From: Candidatus Mycobacterium wuenschmannii
GTDB taxonomy: Bacteria > Actinomycetota > Actinomycetes > Mycobacteriales > Mycobacteriaceae
Reading direction: 5' to 3'
NCBI RefSeq assembly: GCF_030252325.1
Contig: NZ_CP126981.1
Span: 2,976,001 to 3,040,000, forward strand
Length of the DNA: 64,000 nucleotides
Both the position numbers and the translations under genes were made by a program. Shown piece after piece: positions 45,506-54,480 of this stretch. The notes below the pieces were generated by a model that worked only from the letters and a program-made list of their open reading frames with translations, did not search any database and was not told the origin of the DNA. Position 1 is the first letter of the stretch. Each line of letters opens with the position of its first letter.

Positions 45506-46452
45506 GCCGGCACCGCCGTCCGGATCGCGAAGCCGGCGATCAACTCGGGCACCGGCCGGTAGTAACGCACACCGGTCTCGTAGGCGCCGGCGGCAGCCAG
45601 CGCCGCGAAAGCCGCTACCCAGGTGCGGATTTCGTGCGCGGAGTTGCCTCCCTGAGCGGCAATCGACGCGTTCGACCAGTTATCGAGGTCGTCGAGTTGA
45701 CCACTGTCGACGATGCTGAGGAACCTCTGGTCGAAGTCGGGGTTGAGCTTTTGCAGCGGGCTGTCGCCGGCGGCGAAGTTCTTGGCCGCCTCCATCACCG
45801 CGCTCTGTCGCGCGGACCGCTGTTCGGTGGTCATCGGCTCGCCGTGGACGATACGGCCGACGATCTGCGGCGTGGCGGTCGCCAGCGTCGGCACCGGCGG
45901 ATCATGGGACAGCCCACCGGATCCCATGACGAGCACGCGCTTGTTCAGCGTGGCCAGGTAACTGCCGACCGCCGCGCCGAGGGTGCGGCAGCGATGCAGC
46001 GGACCCAGCGGGGTGGCGACCGAATTGATGAAGATCGGGATCACCGGCTTCGCCTTCGCGTTGCCGAACAGCTTCTCCAGTGGCTGGACGGTGCCGTGGT
46101 CGACATCCATGCTGGCCGAGATCGCGATGTCGACACCGGCCGACAAGACCGCTTTCGCGCACGCGACCGCCGTGGCTTCGGGTACGTCGAGTGGCCCTTT
46201 GTGGGTGCCGTAGTCACCGACCCCCTGGGCGTCGGTGCCGATGCAGAACGGCGGCATCGTCCGGTAGAAGAAGCCGTTGTAATGATCGGGCGCGAAGATG
46301 ACGACGATCTCCGGATCGAAGTCGATGACGAAATCCTTTGCCCGCGTGAGTGCGTGATCAATGTCGTCAAGCAGGTCCTGGGACGGCCCGGGCAGATTGA
46401 GCAGTGGGCTGTGGGACATACAGCACAGGGCGAGAGGCACGTTGAGGATCAC
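45502..46452 (-). CDS. mhpB: LigB-type extradiol dioxygenase, MhpB-like (2,3-dihydroxyphenylpropionate 1,2-dioxygenase)
   Basis: The 316-residue product shows the class III extradiol dioxygenase signature: [43 protein letters not shown] and [16 protein letters not shown], ending STHEI-like [21 protein letters not shown]. These supply the Fe(II) histidines and acid base. It should open a 2,3-dihydroxyphenyl ring by meta-cleavage. The start is either the ATG at 46452 or the one at 46419, both lying within the end of the mhpA-like gene. Confidence 0.93.
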   Translation of the reverse strand: MILNVPLALCCMSHSPLLNLPGPSQDLLDDIDHALTRAKDFVIDFDPEIVVIFAPDHYNGFFYRTMPPFCIGTDAQGVGDYGTHKGPLDVPEATAVACAKAVLSAGVDIAISASMDVDHGTVQPLEKLFGNAKAKPVIPIFINSVATPLGPLHRCRTLGAAVGSYLATLNKRVLVMGSGGLSHDPPVPTLATATPQIVGRIVHGEPMTTEQRSARQSAVMEAAKNFAAGDSPLQKLNPDFDQRFLSIVDSGQLDDLDNWSNASIAAQGGNSAHEIRTWVAAFAALAAAGAYETGVRYYRPVPELIAGFAIRTAVPA

Positions 46453-48070
46453 CGCCCCCCGGTGTCAGGGTGAGGACATCGAACAGGGAGGTACTCGTTT
46501 CGGGAGCGAGTTGCGCGATGCACGCGCCCGCGATGCAGCGATCGGGACGCAGGAACAACACCGATTCGGAGTGGGCGTCGAACCAGGATTTGAGCTGACC
46601 GGTCCGGTCGCCGACCACGACCACGTCGGGATCGTCGTCGCCGTCCCAGTGCAGCTGGGTCAGCGGCCGCGCCGCTACGAGCTTCGCCCCGAGCGCCTGC
46701 CAATCCGTAAACGCCTTGGCGCCGAGGATCTCCCGCGGGCTGTTGTTCCAGCACATGACCGCGAACCCGTTGCCGAGGACATCGTCGAGCAGGACATTCT
46801 GCTGTTCGCGGGTGTCGACCCGGGGCTGGACGAACAACGTTCCGACCGGGGAGTCCGGCCGGCGCGGCTCGGGGTGCACCACCGCGCCCTGCTCATAGCG
46901 TGGCATCGGCTTGAACCGCATTTCGAGCACGTATCGCTTGAGCGAGGGCACAATTGACGCCGACCGGACCAGCAGATCGCGGGCGGCGGCGACCCGGCGA
47001 TTGGTCGGCGAGATGACCCGGCCCACCATGGTCGACAGGTCGATCATGGCGCGGGCGTGCTTGCGGCGCTCGACGTCGTAGGTGTCGAGCAACGCGTCCC
47101 CCGCGTACCCGTTCACCACCGCGGCGAGTTTCCAGCCCAGGTTCGTCGAATCGCGGATACCGCTGTTGTAGCCCTGGCCCTGCCACACCGGCATGAGGTG
47201 CGCAGCATCGCCGGCCAGCAGGACACGGCCCTTGCGGAACGCTCCGGCGATCCGGCTGTGGTGGGTGTAGAGGCGGTGCCGGATCACGTCAACCCGGTCG
47301 GGGTGCGGCACCATCGACGCCAGCATCCGGGTGAGAAACGCGGGGTCCTCGGCCTGCTCGTCGGTTTCGTCCGCGTGAATCATGAACTCGAAGCGGCGAA
47401 TTCCGTGTGCGATCGAGATAGACGCGTAGGGGCGGGCCGGGTCGGCGCCGACCTCGCTGTTGGGATGCCCGAGCGGGTCGTTGGCGATGTCGACGACCAG
47501 CCAGCGGGTCGGCGAGGTGGTGCCGTCGAACGAAACACCCATCAGGCGTCGGGTGGCGCTGCGGCCGCCGTCGCAGCCGACGACGTAGCTCGCCCGCACG
47601 TTCGTGCGGCCGCCGGCGCCGTCGAATTCGACCGTCACCGCGTCGGTCGCCTCGGTGTAGGACGCCATACCCCGGCCCCATTGCACCTCGACGTGCTCGA
47701 AACGCTCGAGCCCGCGCAGCAATTCGGCGTCGACGAGCGGCTGGACAAAGCCGTTGCGCTTGGGCCAGCCGAATCGCGCGTCGGGCGGTGCCATTTCGGC
47801 CAGGATTCGCCGCTTGGCGTCGACGAACCGCAGGATCTGGTTGGGCACGGTGTGCGGCAGGACCTGCTCGACGACACCGATCGCCTGGAAAGTGCGCAGT
47901 GACTCGTCGTCCAGACCAACCCCGCGCGGGTAGTCGATCAGTGTGTCTCGCTCTTCGACCACCAACGTGCTGACACCCTGCAGCCCAAGGATATTGGCCA
48001 GGGTCAGGCCGACCGGACCGGCGCCGACGACAACAACGTCGACGTCGACTTCCTGGTTGCTGTCGGTCAT
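46367..48070 (-). CDS. mhpA: FAD-dependent aromatic hydroxylase, MhpA-like
   Basis: The 567-residue protein belongs to the class A flavoprotein hydroxylases: [18 protein letters not shown] (FAD ADP site), [11 protein letters not shown] (the DG motif) and [26 protein letters not shown] (the GD motif). A thioredoxin-like C-terminal domain of about 170 residues is present. It is like MhpA, which adds oxygen ortho to a phenolic hydroxyl of 3-hydroxyphenylpropionate. It is coupled to the mhpC-like gene at its 5' end and overlaps mhpB by up to 86 bases. Confidence 0.92.
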   Translation of the reverse strand: MTDSNQEVDVDVVVVGAGPVGLTLANILGLQGVSTLVVEERDTLIDYPRGVGLDDESLRTFQAIGVVEQVLPHTVPNQILRFVDAKRRILAEMAPPDARFGWPKRNGFVQPLVDAELLRGLERFEHVEVQWGRGMASYTEATDAVTVEFDGAGGRTNVRASYVVGCDGGRSATRRLMGVSFDGTTSPTRWLVVDIANDPLGHPNSEVGADPARPYASISIAHGIRRFEFMIHADETDEQAEDPAFLTRMLASMVPHPDRVDVIRHRLYTHHSRIAGAFRKGRVLLAGDAAHLMPVWQGQGYNSGIRDSTNLGWKLAAVVNGYAGDALLDTYDVERRKHARAMIDLSTMVGRVISPTNRRVAAARDLLVRSASIVPSLKRYVLEMRFKPMPRYEQGAVVHPEPRRPDSPVGTLFVQPRVDTREQQNVLLDDVLGNGFAVMCWNNSPREILGAKAFTDWQALGAKLVAARPLTQLHWDGDDDPDVVVVGDRTGQLKSWFDAHSESVLFLRPDRCIAGACIAQLAPETSTSLFDVLTLTPGGGDPQRASRPVLYVPQPTAQSARAVPGPA

Positions 48071-48933
48071 CAGCGGCCCAGCAGGAAATCGATGTGCAGG
48101 CGGTCGAATGTCTTGGTGTCCTCGTACTGCGGCCAGTGCCCGCAGCCGGACATCACCTCGAAGCGCGCGCCCGGAATCATCGACGCGATGCGGCGGCCCT
48201 CGGTGACGTCGGCGGTCGGGTCGTCACTGGTCCACAGCACCAGCGTGGGTGCCTTGATTGCGCCATAGTCGTTGGCGCCCAGCAGGTTACGGGCCCGGAT
48301 GTCGGGGTCCTGCAGGGCCATGATGTCGCGCATGGCGTTGACGAATCCGGGTTGGCGATACACCCGCTGGCGGCTGGCCACCAGGTCGTCGTAGTCCTTG
48401 GACTTGTCGGCCATCAGCCACTTGATGCGTGCCTGCACGGTGTCCCAGGTGGGGTTCTCGGCGGCGGCCATCGACAGCGTGATGATCCGCTTCATCACCT
48501 CCGGGTCGGCCTGCGAGCCACCGGCGGTGTTGAGCACGAGGCGGTCGACCTTGTCGGGATGGTCGGCGGCCGCGCGCGACACCACCCAGCCGCCCAGCGA
48601 TTCGCCGGACAGGTGTGCGCGCTCGACACCGATCGCGTCCATGAAGGCGAGGAGGTGGTCGACGTAGTGCTGAATCTCCAACGGGTGACCGGGTTTATCG
48701 GTGTAGCCGTGGCCCAGCATGTCGATCGACCAGGTGGAGAAGTGCTCGGCATGCGCCTCGATATTGCGGACGTACGCCTCGGCATGACCGCCGGAACCGT
48801 GCAACAGGATCAGCGTCGGCTGAGTCTTGTCGCCGGCATGCAGGAAGCGGGTCCGCACGCCGCCGGCATCGAGGTAGCCCTGCGCAAACGGGACCCCCTG
48901 TAGGTCACTCCACACGCTTTCGTGCTCGGCCAC
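48070..48933 (-). CDS. mhpC: Meta-cleavage product hydrolase, MhpC-like
   Basis: The 287-residue alpha/beta hydrolase has [14 protein letters not shown] (oxyanion), [13 protein letters not shown] (nucleophile serine), [10 protein letters not shown] (acid) and [11 protein letters not shown] (histidine). This fits the C-C hydrolases that cleave the meta-ring-fission product, as MhpC does. It heads the leftward operon and lies divergently to the IclR gene, with the GTGTGC repeats between them. The mhpA-like gene overlaps its last base. Confidence 0.92.
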   Translation of the reverse strand: MAEHESVWSDLQGVPFAQGYLDAGGVRTRFLHAGDKTQPTLILLHGSGGHAEAYVRNIEAHAEHFSTWSIDMLGHGYTDKPGHPLEIQHYVDHLLAFMDAIGVERAHLSGESLGGWVVSRAAADHPDKVDRLVLNTAGGSQADPEVMKRIITLSMAAAENPTWDTVQARIKWLMADKSKDYDDLVASRQRVYRQPGFVNAMRDIMALQDPDIRARNLLGANDYGAIKAPTLVLWTSDDPTADVTEGRRIASMIPGARFEVMSGCGHWPQYEDTKTFDRLHIDFLLGR

Positions 48934-48988
48934 CGGTTCCTCTCTTGCCGTCCTGGCGGAAATTCTGTTCTCGTACCGGGTGAATCAT

Positions 48989-49007
48989 GTGTGCTAAAAT
49001 CGCACAC
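48989..49007. promoter_or_regulatory. Candidate IclR operator between mhpC-like and iclR genes
   Basis: GTGTGC at 48989 and GCACAC at 49002 form a perfect inverted repeat spaced by seven bases, followed by a further TGTGCAC at 49011. It is 55 bases from the mhpC-like start and about 70 from the IclR start, a good place for a divergent operator. The identity of the binder is inferred. Confidence 0.55.
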
Positions 49008-49076
49008 TAATGTGCACTATGTATAGAGCATCACTCTCGACGGGGTGTCTGTCAAGCAAGATTGCGGGGCGCTGAC

Positions 49077-49766
49077 ATGGGCGAGGTCCCCACCACCACC
49101 GCGCCCGGGTCGCAGACATTGGCGCGGGGACTCAACGCGTTGCAGCACGTGGCCGACGCTCCCGCGGGTCTGACCGTGCAGCAGGTGGCCGACGCCGTCG
49201 GCGTGCACCGGACCATCGCGTACCGCCTGCTGGCCACGTTGGCCCAGTTCCGATTCGTCGCCAAGGGCGAGGACGGTCGCTACCGGCCGGCCGCGGGCCT
49301 GGCGTTGCTCGGTTCGTCGTTCGACCGCAACGTCCGTCAGCTCAGCGTGCCGATCCTGCGCGGCCTGGCCGACGACCTGGGGACGACGGTCTCGCTGCTG
49401 GTCGCTGAGGGGGATCAGCAGGTGGCCATCGCGGTGATCGTGCCCACCCAGGTGCCGTATCAGTTGGCGTTCCATGAGGGCAGCCGCTACCCGCTCGACC
49501 GGGGTGCCGCGGGCATCGCGCTGCTGGCCAGCCTGCCGCCAAGGCCGGACGAGCGCGACCTGGTGGTCAGCGCCCGCGCGCAGGGATGGGTGATCACCCA
49601 CGGCGAAATCGAGCCCAACACTTACGGTTTGGCGGTGCCGGTGCATCGTGACGCGCCATCGCCGCCGGCGTGCATCAACCTGATCTCGCACCGCGAGGAC
49701 GTGGTGATGCAGGGCAAGGACGCGGTTGTCCAGGCAGCCAAGGAATTGTCGACGATCCTCAACTGA
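49077..49766 (+). CDS. IclR-family transcriptional regulator
   Basis: The 229-residue protein has the N-terminal winged helix (LTVQQVADAVGVHRTIAYRLLATL) and the IclR effector domain (YPLDRGAAGIALLASLPP). The ATG at 49077 was chosen because upstream residues are not family-like. MhpR, which controls mhp genes in enteric bacteria, is also of the IclR family and lies divergently to its targets, so this protein is the natural regulator of the mhp-like operon, responding to a phenylpropionate-like compound or its analogue. It is followed after 20 bases by the second KstD-like gene. Confidence 0.92.
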   Translation: MGEVPTTTAPGSQTLARGLNALQHVADAPAGLTVQQVADAVGVHRTIAYRLLATLAQFRFVAKGEDGRYRPAAGLALLGSSFDRNVRQLSVPILRGLADDLGTTVSLLVAEGDQQVAIAVIVPTQVPYQLAFHEGSRYPLDRGAAGIALLASLPPRPDERDLVVSARAQGWVITHGEIEPNTYGLAVPVHRDAPSPPACINLISHREDVVMQGKDAVVQAAKELSTILN

Positions 49767-49786
49767 CCGAAAGGAATTCAGAACTG

Positions 49787-51397
49787 ATGCCGTCTTGGGA
49801 CCATGAGGGCGACGTCGTCGTGCTGGGCAGCGGCGGGGCCGCACTCGCCGCTGCGCTGACCGCGGCCGCCAGTGGCGCCTCGGTCGCGGTGTACGAGAAA
49901 GCCGCGACAGTCGGTGGTACCACTGCGGTTTCGGGGGGCGTCGTTTGGATCCCCGCGCACAACCGCTCCCCCGACGGCGAACTCTCGGTCGAGGACGCGC
50001 TGAGCTACCTGCATGCCCAGTCGCTGGGTTCGATGGACGACGCTCTGGTCGAGACGTTCGTGCGGACCGGCCCGGCCATGCTCGACTTCATCGAGGCGCA
50101 CAGCAGCCTGCGCTTCGAAATCGCCTCGGGGTTCCCCGATTACAAGCCCGAACTGCCCGGGGGCCAGCCCGGCGGCGGCCGATCGCACAGCGCCGCGCCG
50201 TTCGACCTGAACCAGCTCGGCGACTGGAGCGACCGGATCACCGCCTTCCCACAGGACTGGTCCAACGTCGGATTCGACGCCGAAACACGCGCCCGGTTGT
50301 ACGCCGGCGCCGACCCGAACGCCGACCTGTGCGTGGCCGGCACCGCGCTGATCGCAGGGTTGCTCAAGGGCCTGCTGGACGCCGGCGTCACACCACAGAC
50401 CAATGCCCGCGCCGAGGAACTGATCGCCGACGACGGCCGTATCGTCGGCGTGCGGGTGAACGCCGACGGCACACACCTGGACGTGCACGCCCGCCGCGGC
50501 GTGATCCTCGGGACCGGTGGATTCGAGTGGGATCCCGGTCTGGTCAACGCTTTTCTGCGCGGACCGATGCACGGCGCCGTCTCGCCCCCGAACAACACCG
50601 GCGACGGCCTGCGAATGGTGATGGCCCACGGCGCCGACCTGGCCAACATGGGCGAGGCGTGGTGGGTCCCGATCGTGCAGATTCCGGGCGACACCATCGA
50701 CGGGCATCAGCGCAGCCGCAGTGTCCGGTTAGAACGCACCCGACCGCGCAGCATCATCGTCAACAGGCTGGGCAAGCGCTTCGTCAACGAGGCCTGCGAT
50801 TACAACTCGATGGCCGGCGCCTTCCACTACCTCGACCCGCGCGAGGGCTACGTCAACGACCCGGCCTGGATGGTGTTCGATTCACAGCACCTCAAGCGCT
50901 ACGGATTCCTCGGCATCGACGCCGACGGCCCCGTGCCGGACTGGTTCTGCGAATCGTCGGATCTGAGCGAGTTGTCCGCCAAGACCGGTATCGCCCTCGA
51001 CGGGCTCAATCGCACGATCGAGGCGTGGAACCACAATGCCGGCGACGGTGTTGATCCCGATTTCGGCCGTGGCTCAAGCGCTTACGACGGCTACTGGGGT
51101 GACGAGCATGCGACGACGCCGGCCGGCAAGACACTCGGCCCGGTCGACACTGCGCCGTTCTACGCGGTCCCGATCTCAGTCGGGGCGATGGGTACCAAGG
51201 GCGGGCCGCGCACCGACCGCGACGGCCGCGTGCTGCACGTCAGCGGCGAGCCGATTCCCGGCCTGTTCGCGGCCGGCAACGCGATGGGCGGGGTGACCGG
51301 CCGCGCGTATGGCGGTGCAGGCGGAACCATCGGCCCGGCAATGGTTTTCGGCTACCGTGCCGGGCACACCGCCGCGACCGGCACGTCGCTTGACTAG
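49787..51397 (+). CDS. Second KstD-like FAD-dependent dehydrogenase
   Basis: The protein has 536 residues from the ATG at 49787, behind AAAGGAATT. It has VVVLGSGGAALAAALTAAASG (FAD), TTAVSGGVVWIPAHN, and the C-terminal AYGGAGGTIGPAMVFGYRAG, which keeps the tyrosine and glycine of the KstD active site, plus VNEACDYN with a possible partner tyrosine and FPDYKPELPGG. It is shorter than the protein at 43775 and clearly not a recent duplicate. It is in the IclR transcript, divergent to mhp genes, so both ring dehydrogenases may act in the same route. Confidence 0.9.
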   Translation: MPSWDHEGDVVVLGSGGAALAAALTAAASGASVAVYEKAATVGGTTAVSGGVVWIPAHNRSPDGELSVEDALSYLHAQSLGSMDDALVETFVRTGPAMLDFIEAHSSLRFEIASGFPDYKPELPGGQPGGGRSHSAAPFDLNQLGDWSDRITAFPQDWSNVGFDAETRARLYAGADPNADLCVAGTALIAGLLKGLLDAGVTPQTNARAEELIADDGRIVGVRVNADGTHLDVHARRGVILGTGGFEWDPGLVNAFLRGPMHGAVSPPNNTGDGLRMVMAHGADLANMGEAWWVPIVQIPGDTIDGHQRSRSVRLERTRPRSIIVNRLGKRFVNEACDYNSMAGAFHYLDPREGYVNDPAWMVFDSQHLKRYGFLGIDADGPVPDWFCESSDLSELSAKTGIALDGLNRTIEAWNHNAGDGVDPDFGRGSSAYDGYWGDEHATTPAGKTLGPVDTAPFYAVPISVGAMGTKGGPRTDRDGRVLHVSGEPIPGLFAAGNAMGGVTGRAYGGAGGTIGPAMVFGYRAGHTAATGTSLD

Positions 51398-51783
51398 CTG
51401 AAGGCCTGGGTGATGGTCGCCGCGTCGAAGTAATCGCGCCATGCGACGATCCGGTCGTCGTGCACTTCGAAGACGCCCATGACCGGCAGCGGGATCTCGC
51501 CTCCGCCCTTGCGCCGCATGACATCAGTGCGCTCGTTCATCACGACTGTGCCGTCGCTGACCTGACGGTGCACGTTGAAGTCGATACCGTCGAATGCGGT
51601 GAGGAAGCCCGCGATGAACTGCGCGATCGCCTCACGTCCGTGGACGGGCTCCATCGGAATGTTGTGATACACGGCGTCCTCGGTGAAGAAGCCGGCCAAC
51701 TGTTCCGGATCCGGTGAGGACCAGAGCGAGCAGAATTCGGTGACCAATTCGTCGGCGGTGCGCGTCATGGATTCATGCAACAC
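51394..51783 (-). CDS. Limonene-1,2-epoxide hydrolase-like (SnoaL fold) protein
   Basis: The protein of 129 residues (M6 at 51768 is an alternative start) has the pattern of the limonene epoxide hydrolase family: LAGFFTEDAVYHNIPMEPVHGREAI, the RTD triad region NERTDVMRR and WRDYFDAATI. In characterised members D, R and D activate water. It is only six bases from the SDR gene at 51790 and overlaps the end of the KstD-like gene by four bases. It would open an epoxide or act as an isomerase. Confidence 0.85.
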   Translation of the reverse strand: MLHESMTRTADELVTEFCSLWSSPDPEQLAGFFTEDAVYHNIPMEPVHGREAIAQFIAGFLTAFDGIDFNVHRQVSDGTVVMNERTDVMRRKGGGEIPLPVMGVFEVHDDRIVAWRDYFDAATITQAFS

Positions 51784-51789
51784 CAGCTG

Positions 51790-52632
51790 CTAGCGTTCGG
51801 CGAGCGCTTTCGCCAAATCGATTGTGCCGGTGCGAATCGCGCCCACCACCCCGCCATCGACCAGTAGATCGGTGCCGGTGATGAACGACGCCGACGGTCC
51901 GAGCAGGAACTCGGCGGCCGCGGCGATGTCTTCCGGGGTGCCGTATCGCCGGACGCCGGAATTCTCGACCATCGCCCGCATCAGCGCGCCCGATTCGCTC
52001 TCGAGTTCCAGCCGACCCATCGCCGTCGAGATCACGCCGGGGCTGATCGAGTTGATCCGGGCGCCACGCTCGCCCCAGATTCCCGCAGCGGCGGCCACTC
52101 GAATCTGGTTGGCCCGCTTGGCCAATGGGTAAGCCATCTGGCTGCTGGTGACCGCGGCACAGGCTTCGAGGCCGAGCAGCTCCTCGGCCGGCAGGGTCGC
52201 GAACTGCTTCTCGAGGTCCGGATCGAGCGGCGGCAGCATGTGGCCGGCCATGCTGGCGATGACGACGCCGGCGCCGCCGGGTTCGATCACCCGGCCGAAC
52301 TCCTCGACGCTCAGGGCGACGCCGAGTAGGTCGACGGCCAGTACGGCGTCCGCGGATGCCTGTTGCGGGGAGAGCCCTGCCGTGTGGACGACCGCGGTCA
52401 CCCGGCCGGCCGCCGTGGCCGCGTCGGCGACCGCCGCCACCGAGCCGCGCGAGGTCACGTCGACCTGCTGGGTCAAGACATGGTGGCCGTCTTCGGTCAG
52501 AGCTGCGGCGCCGGTCTCGAGTCCTTCGGCGTCGATGTCGGCCAACACGATGGTCCGGCCCGCGCCACTGCGGCGTGCCACCGCCAACCCCATGCCACCC
52601 ACTCCGATGATGACCAGAACGTCGTTGTTCAC
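51790..52632 (-). CDS. Short-chain dehydrogenase/reductase (SDR)
   Basis: The protein of 280 residues starts at a GTG at 52632 behind GGAGTGGAG. The SDR core is VIIGVGGMGLAVARR (variant cofactor loop with G-x-G-G-M-G), VVHTAGLSP, and YPLAKRANQI with the tyrosine and lysine, ending GTDLLVDGGVVGA. It reads away from the palindrome at 52683, so it may be under the same regulator as the SDR to the right. It probably interconverts an alcohol and ketone. Confidence 0.88.
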   Translation of the reverse strand: MNNDVLVIIGVGGMGLAVARRSGAGRTIVLADIDAEGLETGAAALTEDGHHVLTQQVDVTSRGSVAAVADAATAAGRVTAVVHTAGLSPQQASADAVLAVDLLGVALSVEEFGRVIEPGGAGVVIASMAGHMLPPLDPDLEKQFATLPAEELLGLEACAAVTSSQMAYPLAKRANQIRVAAAAGIWGERGARINSISPGVISTAMGRLELESESGALMRAMVENSGVRRYGTPEDIAAAAEFLLGPSASFITGTDLLVDGGVVGAIRTGTIDLAKALAER

Positions 52633-52680
52633 GGCTTGTCTCCACTCCAGCTGACGGGGACCCCAGGCTACTGCGGCCGT

Positions 52681-52699
52681 ATGAGAATATTATTCTCAT
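52681..52699. promoter_or_regulatory. GAGAATA-type operator between divergent SDR genes
   Basis: ATGAGAATATTATTCTCAT is a perfect 19-base palindrome containing the GAGAATA-N-TATTCTC core at 52683-52697. It is 49 bases from the leftward SDR start and 37 from the rightward one. The core TATTAT/TAATAT can serve as -10 on each strand. Confidence 0.75.
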
Positions 52700-52735
52700 T
52701 GACCGAGAGTATCGATTGCAAGAAGGGAAACACCG

Positions 52736-53500
52736 ATGCAGATCAGCGGGAGTTCGGCCGTTGTCGTCGGGGGCGCGGGCGGCTTGGGCGAGGCTACGGT
52801 CCGCCGGCTGCACGCCGCCGGCGCCAAGGTGGTGATCGCCGATCTGGCGGACGAGAAGGGCGCGGCTCTGGCCAAGGAGCTGGACGCCCGCTACGTCCGC
52901 ACCGATGCAACCAAGACCGAGGACGTCAACGCCGCGTTGGCGGAGGCGGAATCGCTTGCCCCGCTGCGTATCTCGGTGGACGCCCACGGCGGACCCGCCA
53001 GCGGCGGACGGCTGATCGGCAAGGACGGGTCGCCGCTGGACCTGGACGGTTTCAAGACGACCATCGACGTCTACCTGACCGGAGTGTTCAACGTCTTGCG
53101 CCTGGCCGCTGCGGCCATTGCCCGCCAAGAGCCGCTCGACGAGGGCGCCCGCGGCGTCATCATCAATACCGCGTCGATCGCCGCCTACGAGGGTCAGATC
53201 GGCCAGTTGCCGTATGCGGCGGCCAAGGGCGGTGTGGTCGGGATGACGCTGGTCGCGGCGCGGGACCTGTCTCCGCTGGGCATTCGGGTGGTCACCATTG
53301 CGCCCGGCACGTTCCTGACGCCGGCCTACGGCAAGGCGGGCGACCAACTCGAGGCGTACTGGGGCCCGCAGGTTCCGTTCCCGAAGCGGATGGGCCGCTC
53401 GCCGGAGTACGGCGCCTTTGTGCAGAGCATCGTCGAAAACGACTACCTGAACGGCGAAGTCATTCGGCTGGACGGCGCGCTGCGCTTCCCGCCGAAATAG
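52736..53500 (+). CDS. Short-chain dehydrogenase/reductase (HSD10-like)
   Basis: The 254-residue product has [32 protein letters not shown] and a C-terminal [12 protein letters not shown]. The type resembles type 2 3-hydroxyacyl-CoA dehydrogenases (HSD10 group), which lack the usual NNAG motif and act on branched or steroid 3-hydroxyacyl-CoAs; here it reads VDAHGGPAS. It has AAGGG as ribosome-binding site. It follows the palindrome, and its neighbours on the far side are an acyl-CoA ligase and dehydrogenases, so a beta-oxidation role fits. Confidence 0.9.
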   Translation: MQISGSSAVVVGGAGGLGEATVRRLHAAGAKVVIADLADEKGAALAKELDARYVRTDATKTEDVNAALAEAESLAPLRISVDAHGGPASGGRLIGKDGSPLDLDGFKTTIDVYLTGVFNVLRLAAAAIARQEPLDEGARGVIINTASIAAYEGQIGQLPYAAAKGGVVGMTLVAARDLSPLGIRVVTIAPGTFLTPAYGKAGDQLEAYWGPQVPFPKRMGRSPEYGAFVQSIVENDYLNGEVIRLDGALRFPPK

Positions 53501-53517
53501 GAGTGACAGTGTGGTGG

Positions 53518-53643
53518 TCACACCTGCCACACGCGTCTCCAGCCGCGGCGGACACTGATCTGCCCGCCTCTGAGCGAATTTGAATCTGAATTCGCTCGAA
53601 GGCGGGCAACTCGGGTGTGCCCATCCCGCAGGGGCAGGTGTGA
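53518..53643. terminator. Nested inverted repeats between convergent SDR and crotonase genes
   Basis: An inner hairpin has arms 53562-53580 and 53589-53607 (17 of 19 pairs, loop 53581-53588). An outer pair, TCACACCTGCC at 53518 and GGCAGGTGTGA at 53633, is a perfect 11-base inverted repeat. The place is between two convergent genes and 149 bases wide, which suits a two-way transcription terminator. Confidence 0.7.
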
Positions 53644-53649
53644 GTGAGG

Positions 53650-54417
53650 TTAGTTTTTGCCGGCCGAGAGCTTGGCGACGATCGCCCGGAAGTCCTCGGT
53701 CTGCATGGACTGGCTTTCTGCCGACAGCGCGTAGTCGATGGTGTCGAGCACCGCGCGTTCGAGATGCAGGTTGAGGACGCGTTTGGTGCTCTCGACGGCC
53801 TGCTGCGGCAATTCGAGGATCTTCTTCGCCGCCTTGATCGCCTCGGCGACCGGGTCTTCCACCACGTGGTTGGCCAGCCCCAGCTCGACCGCCTTGGCGG
53901 CGGGGATCCGGGCGCCGGTCAGCGCGTACTCCTTGGCCAGCAGCAGGCTGATGTGCAGGGGCCAGGTCAGCGGTCCACCGTCGGCGGCGACCAGCCCGAC
54001 TTGGACGTGCGGGTCGGCCAGGTAGGCGTTCTCGGCGATGTAGACGATGTCGCTCAAAGCGACCAGACTGCAACCCAATCCGACGGCCGGGCCGTTCACC
54101 GCGGCCAGCACCGGGATGCGACAACGGGCCATGCCGAGCACGATCTCGCGTCCGTCGATGATGGTCTTGGCGCGTAGCTGCGCATCACCGGCGAGCTCAT
54201 TGAGGTAGACGAAGTCGCCGCCGGCTGAAAAAGCCCGTCCTGCACCGGTTATCACTGCGACGCGCGCGCTGAGGTCATCGCTCAGCCGTTGCCAGAGCTT
54301 GGCCAATCCATGGTGTAGGTCGTCGTTGACCGAGTTGAGTGAATCTGGCCGGTTCAGCGTGATGATCCGCAGTGGGCCATCGGCCTGGACGTCGATTTCC
54401 TTTGGCATGTCGTACAA
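53650..54417 (-). CDS. Enoyl-CoA hydratase/isomerase family protein (crotonase)
   Basis: The 255-residue protein (ATG at 54417; MPKE at 54408 is an option) has ITLNRPDSLNSVNDD, GAGRAFSAGGDFVYLNE, NGPAVGLGCSLVALSDIVYIAE and LADPHVQVGLVAADGG. Neither of the two hydratase glutamates is kept (S and H in their places), so dehydration, isomerisation or another CoA-ester reaction is possible. It is the last gene of the leftward group with two acyl-CoA dehydrogenases and a ligase. Confidence 0.88.
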   Translation of the reverse strand: MYDMPKEIDVQADGPLRIITLNRPDSLNSVNDDLHHGLAKLWQRLSDDLSARVAVITGAGRAFSAGGDFVYLNELAGDAQLRAKTIIDGREIVLGMARCRIPVLAAVNGPAVGLGCSLVALSDIVYIAENAYLADPHVQVGLVAADGGPLTWPLHISLLLAKEYALTGARIPAAKAVELGLANHVVEDPVAEAIKAAKKILELPQQAVESTKRVLNLHLERAVLDTIDYALSAESQSMQTEDFRAIVAKLSAGKN

Positions 54418-54480
54418 GTCAGGCTCCTTCTATGTTCGTGACCCGCTTCACCCGGGCTCCGCCCGCGCTCGCGATCACTC

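Noticed and set aside
45502..48933. Reading the dioxygenase and hydrolase as HsaC/HsaD of the steroid pathway
   Set aside because: The dioxygenase is of the LigB/MhpB class, not the vicinal-oxygen-chelate class of HsaC, and mhpA-mhpB-mhpC order fits better.
48958..48972. GGAAATTCTGTTCTC as a further GAGAATA-type site
   Set aside because: It differs from the consensus at four positions and lacks a left arm, so chance is likely.
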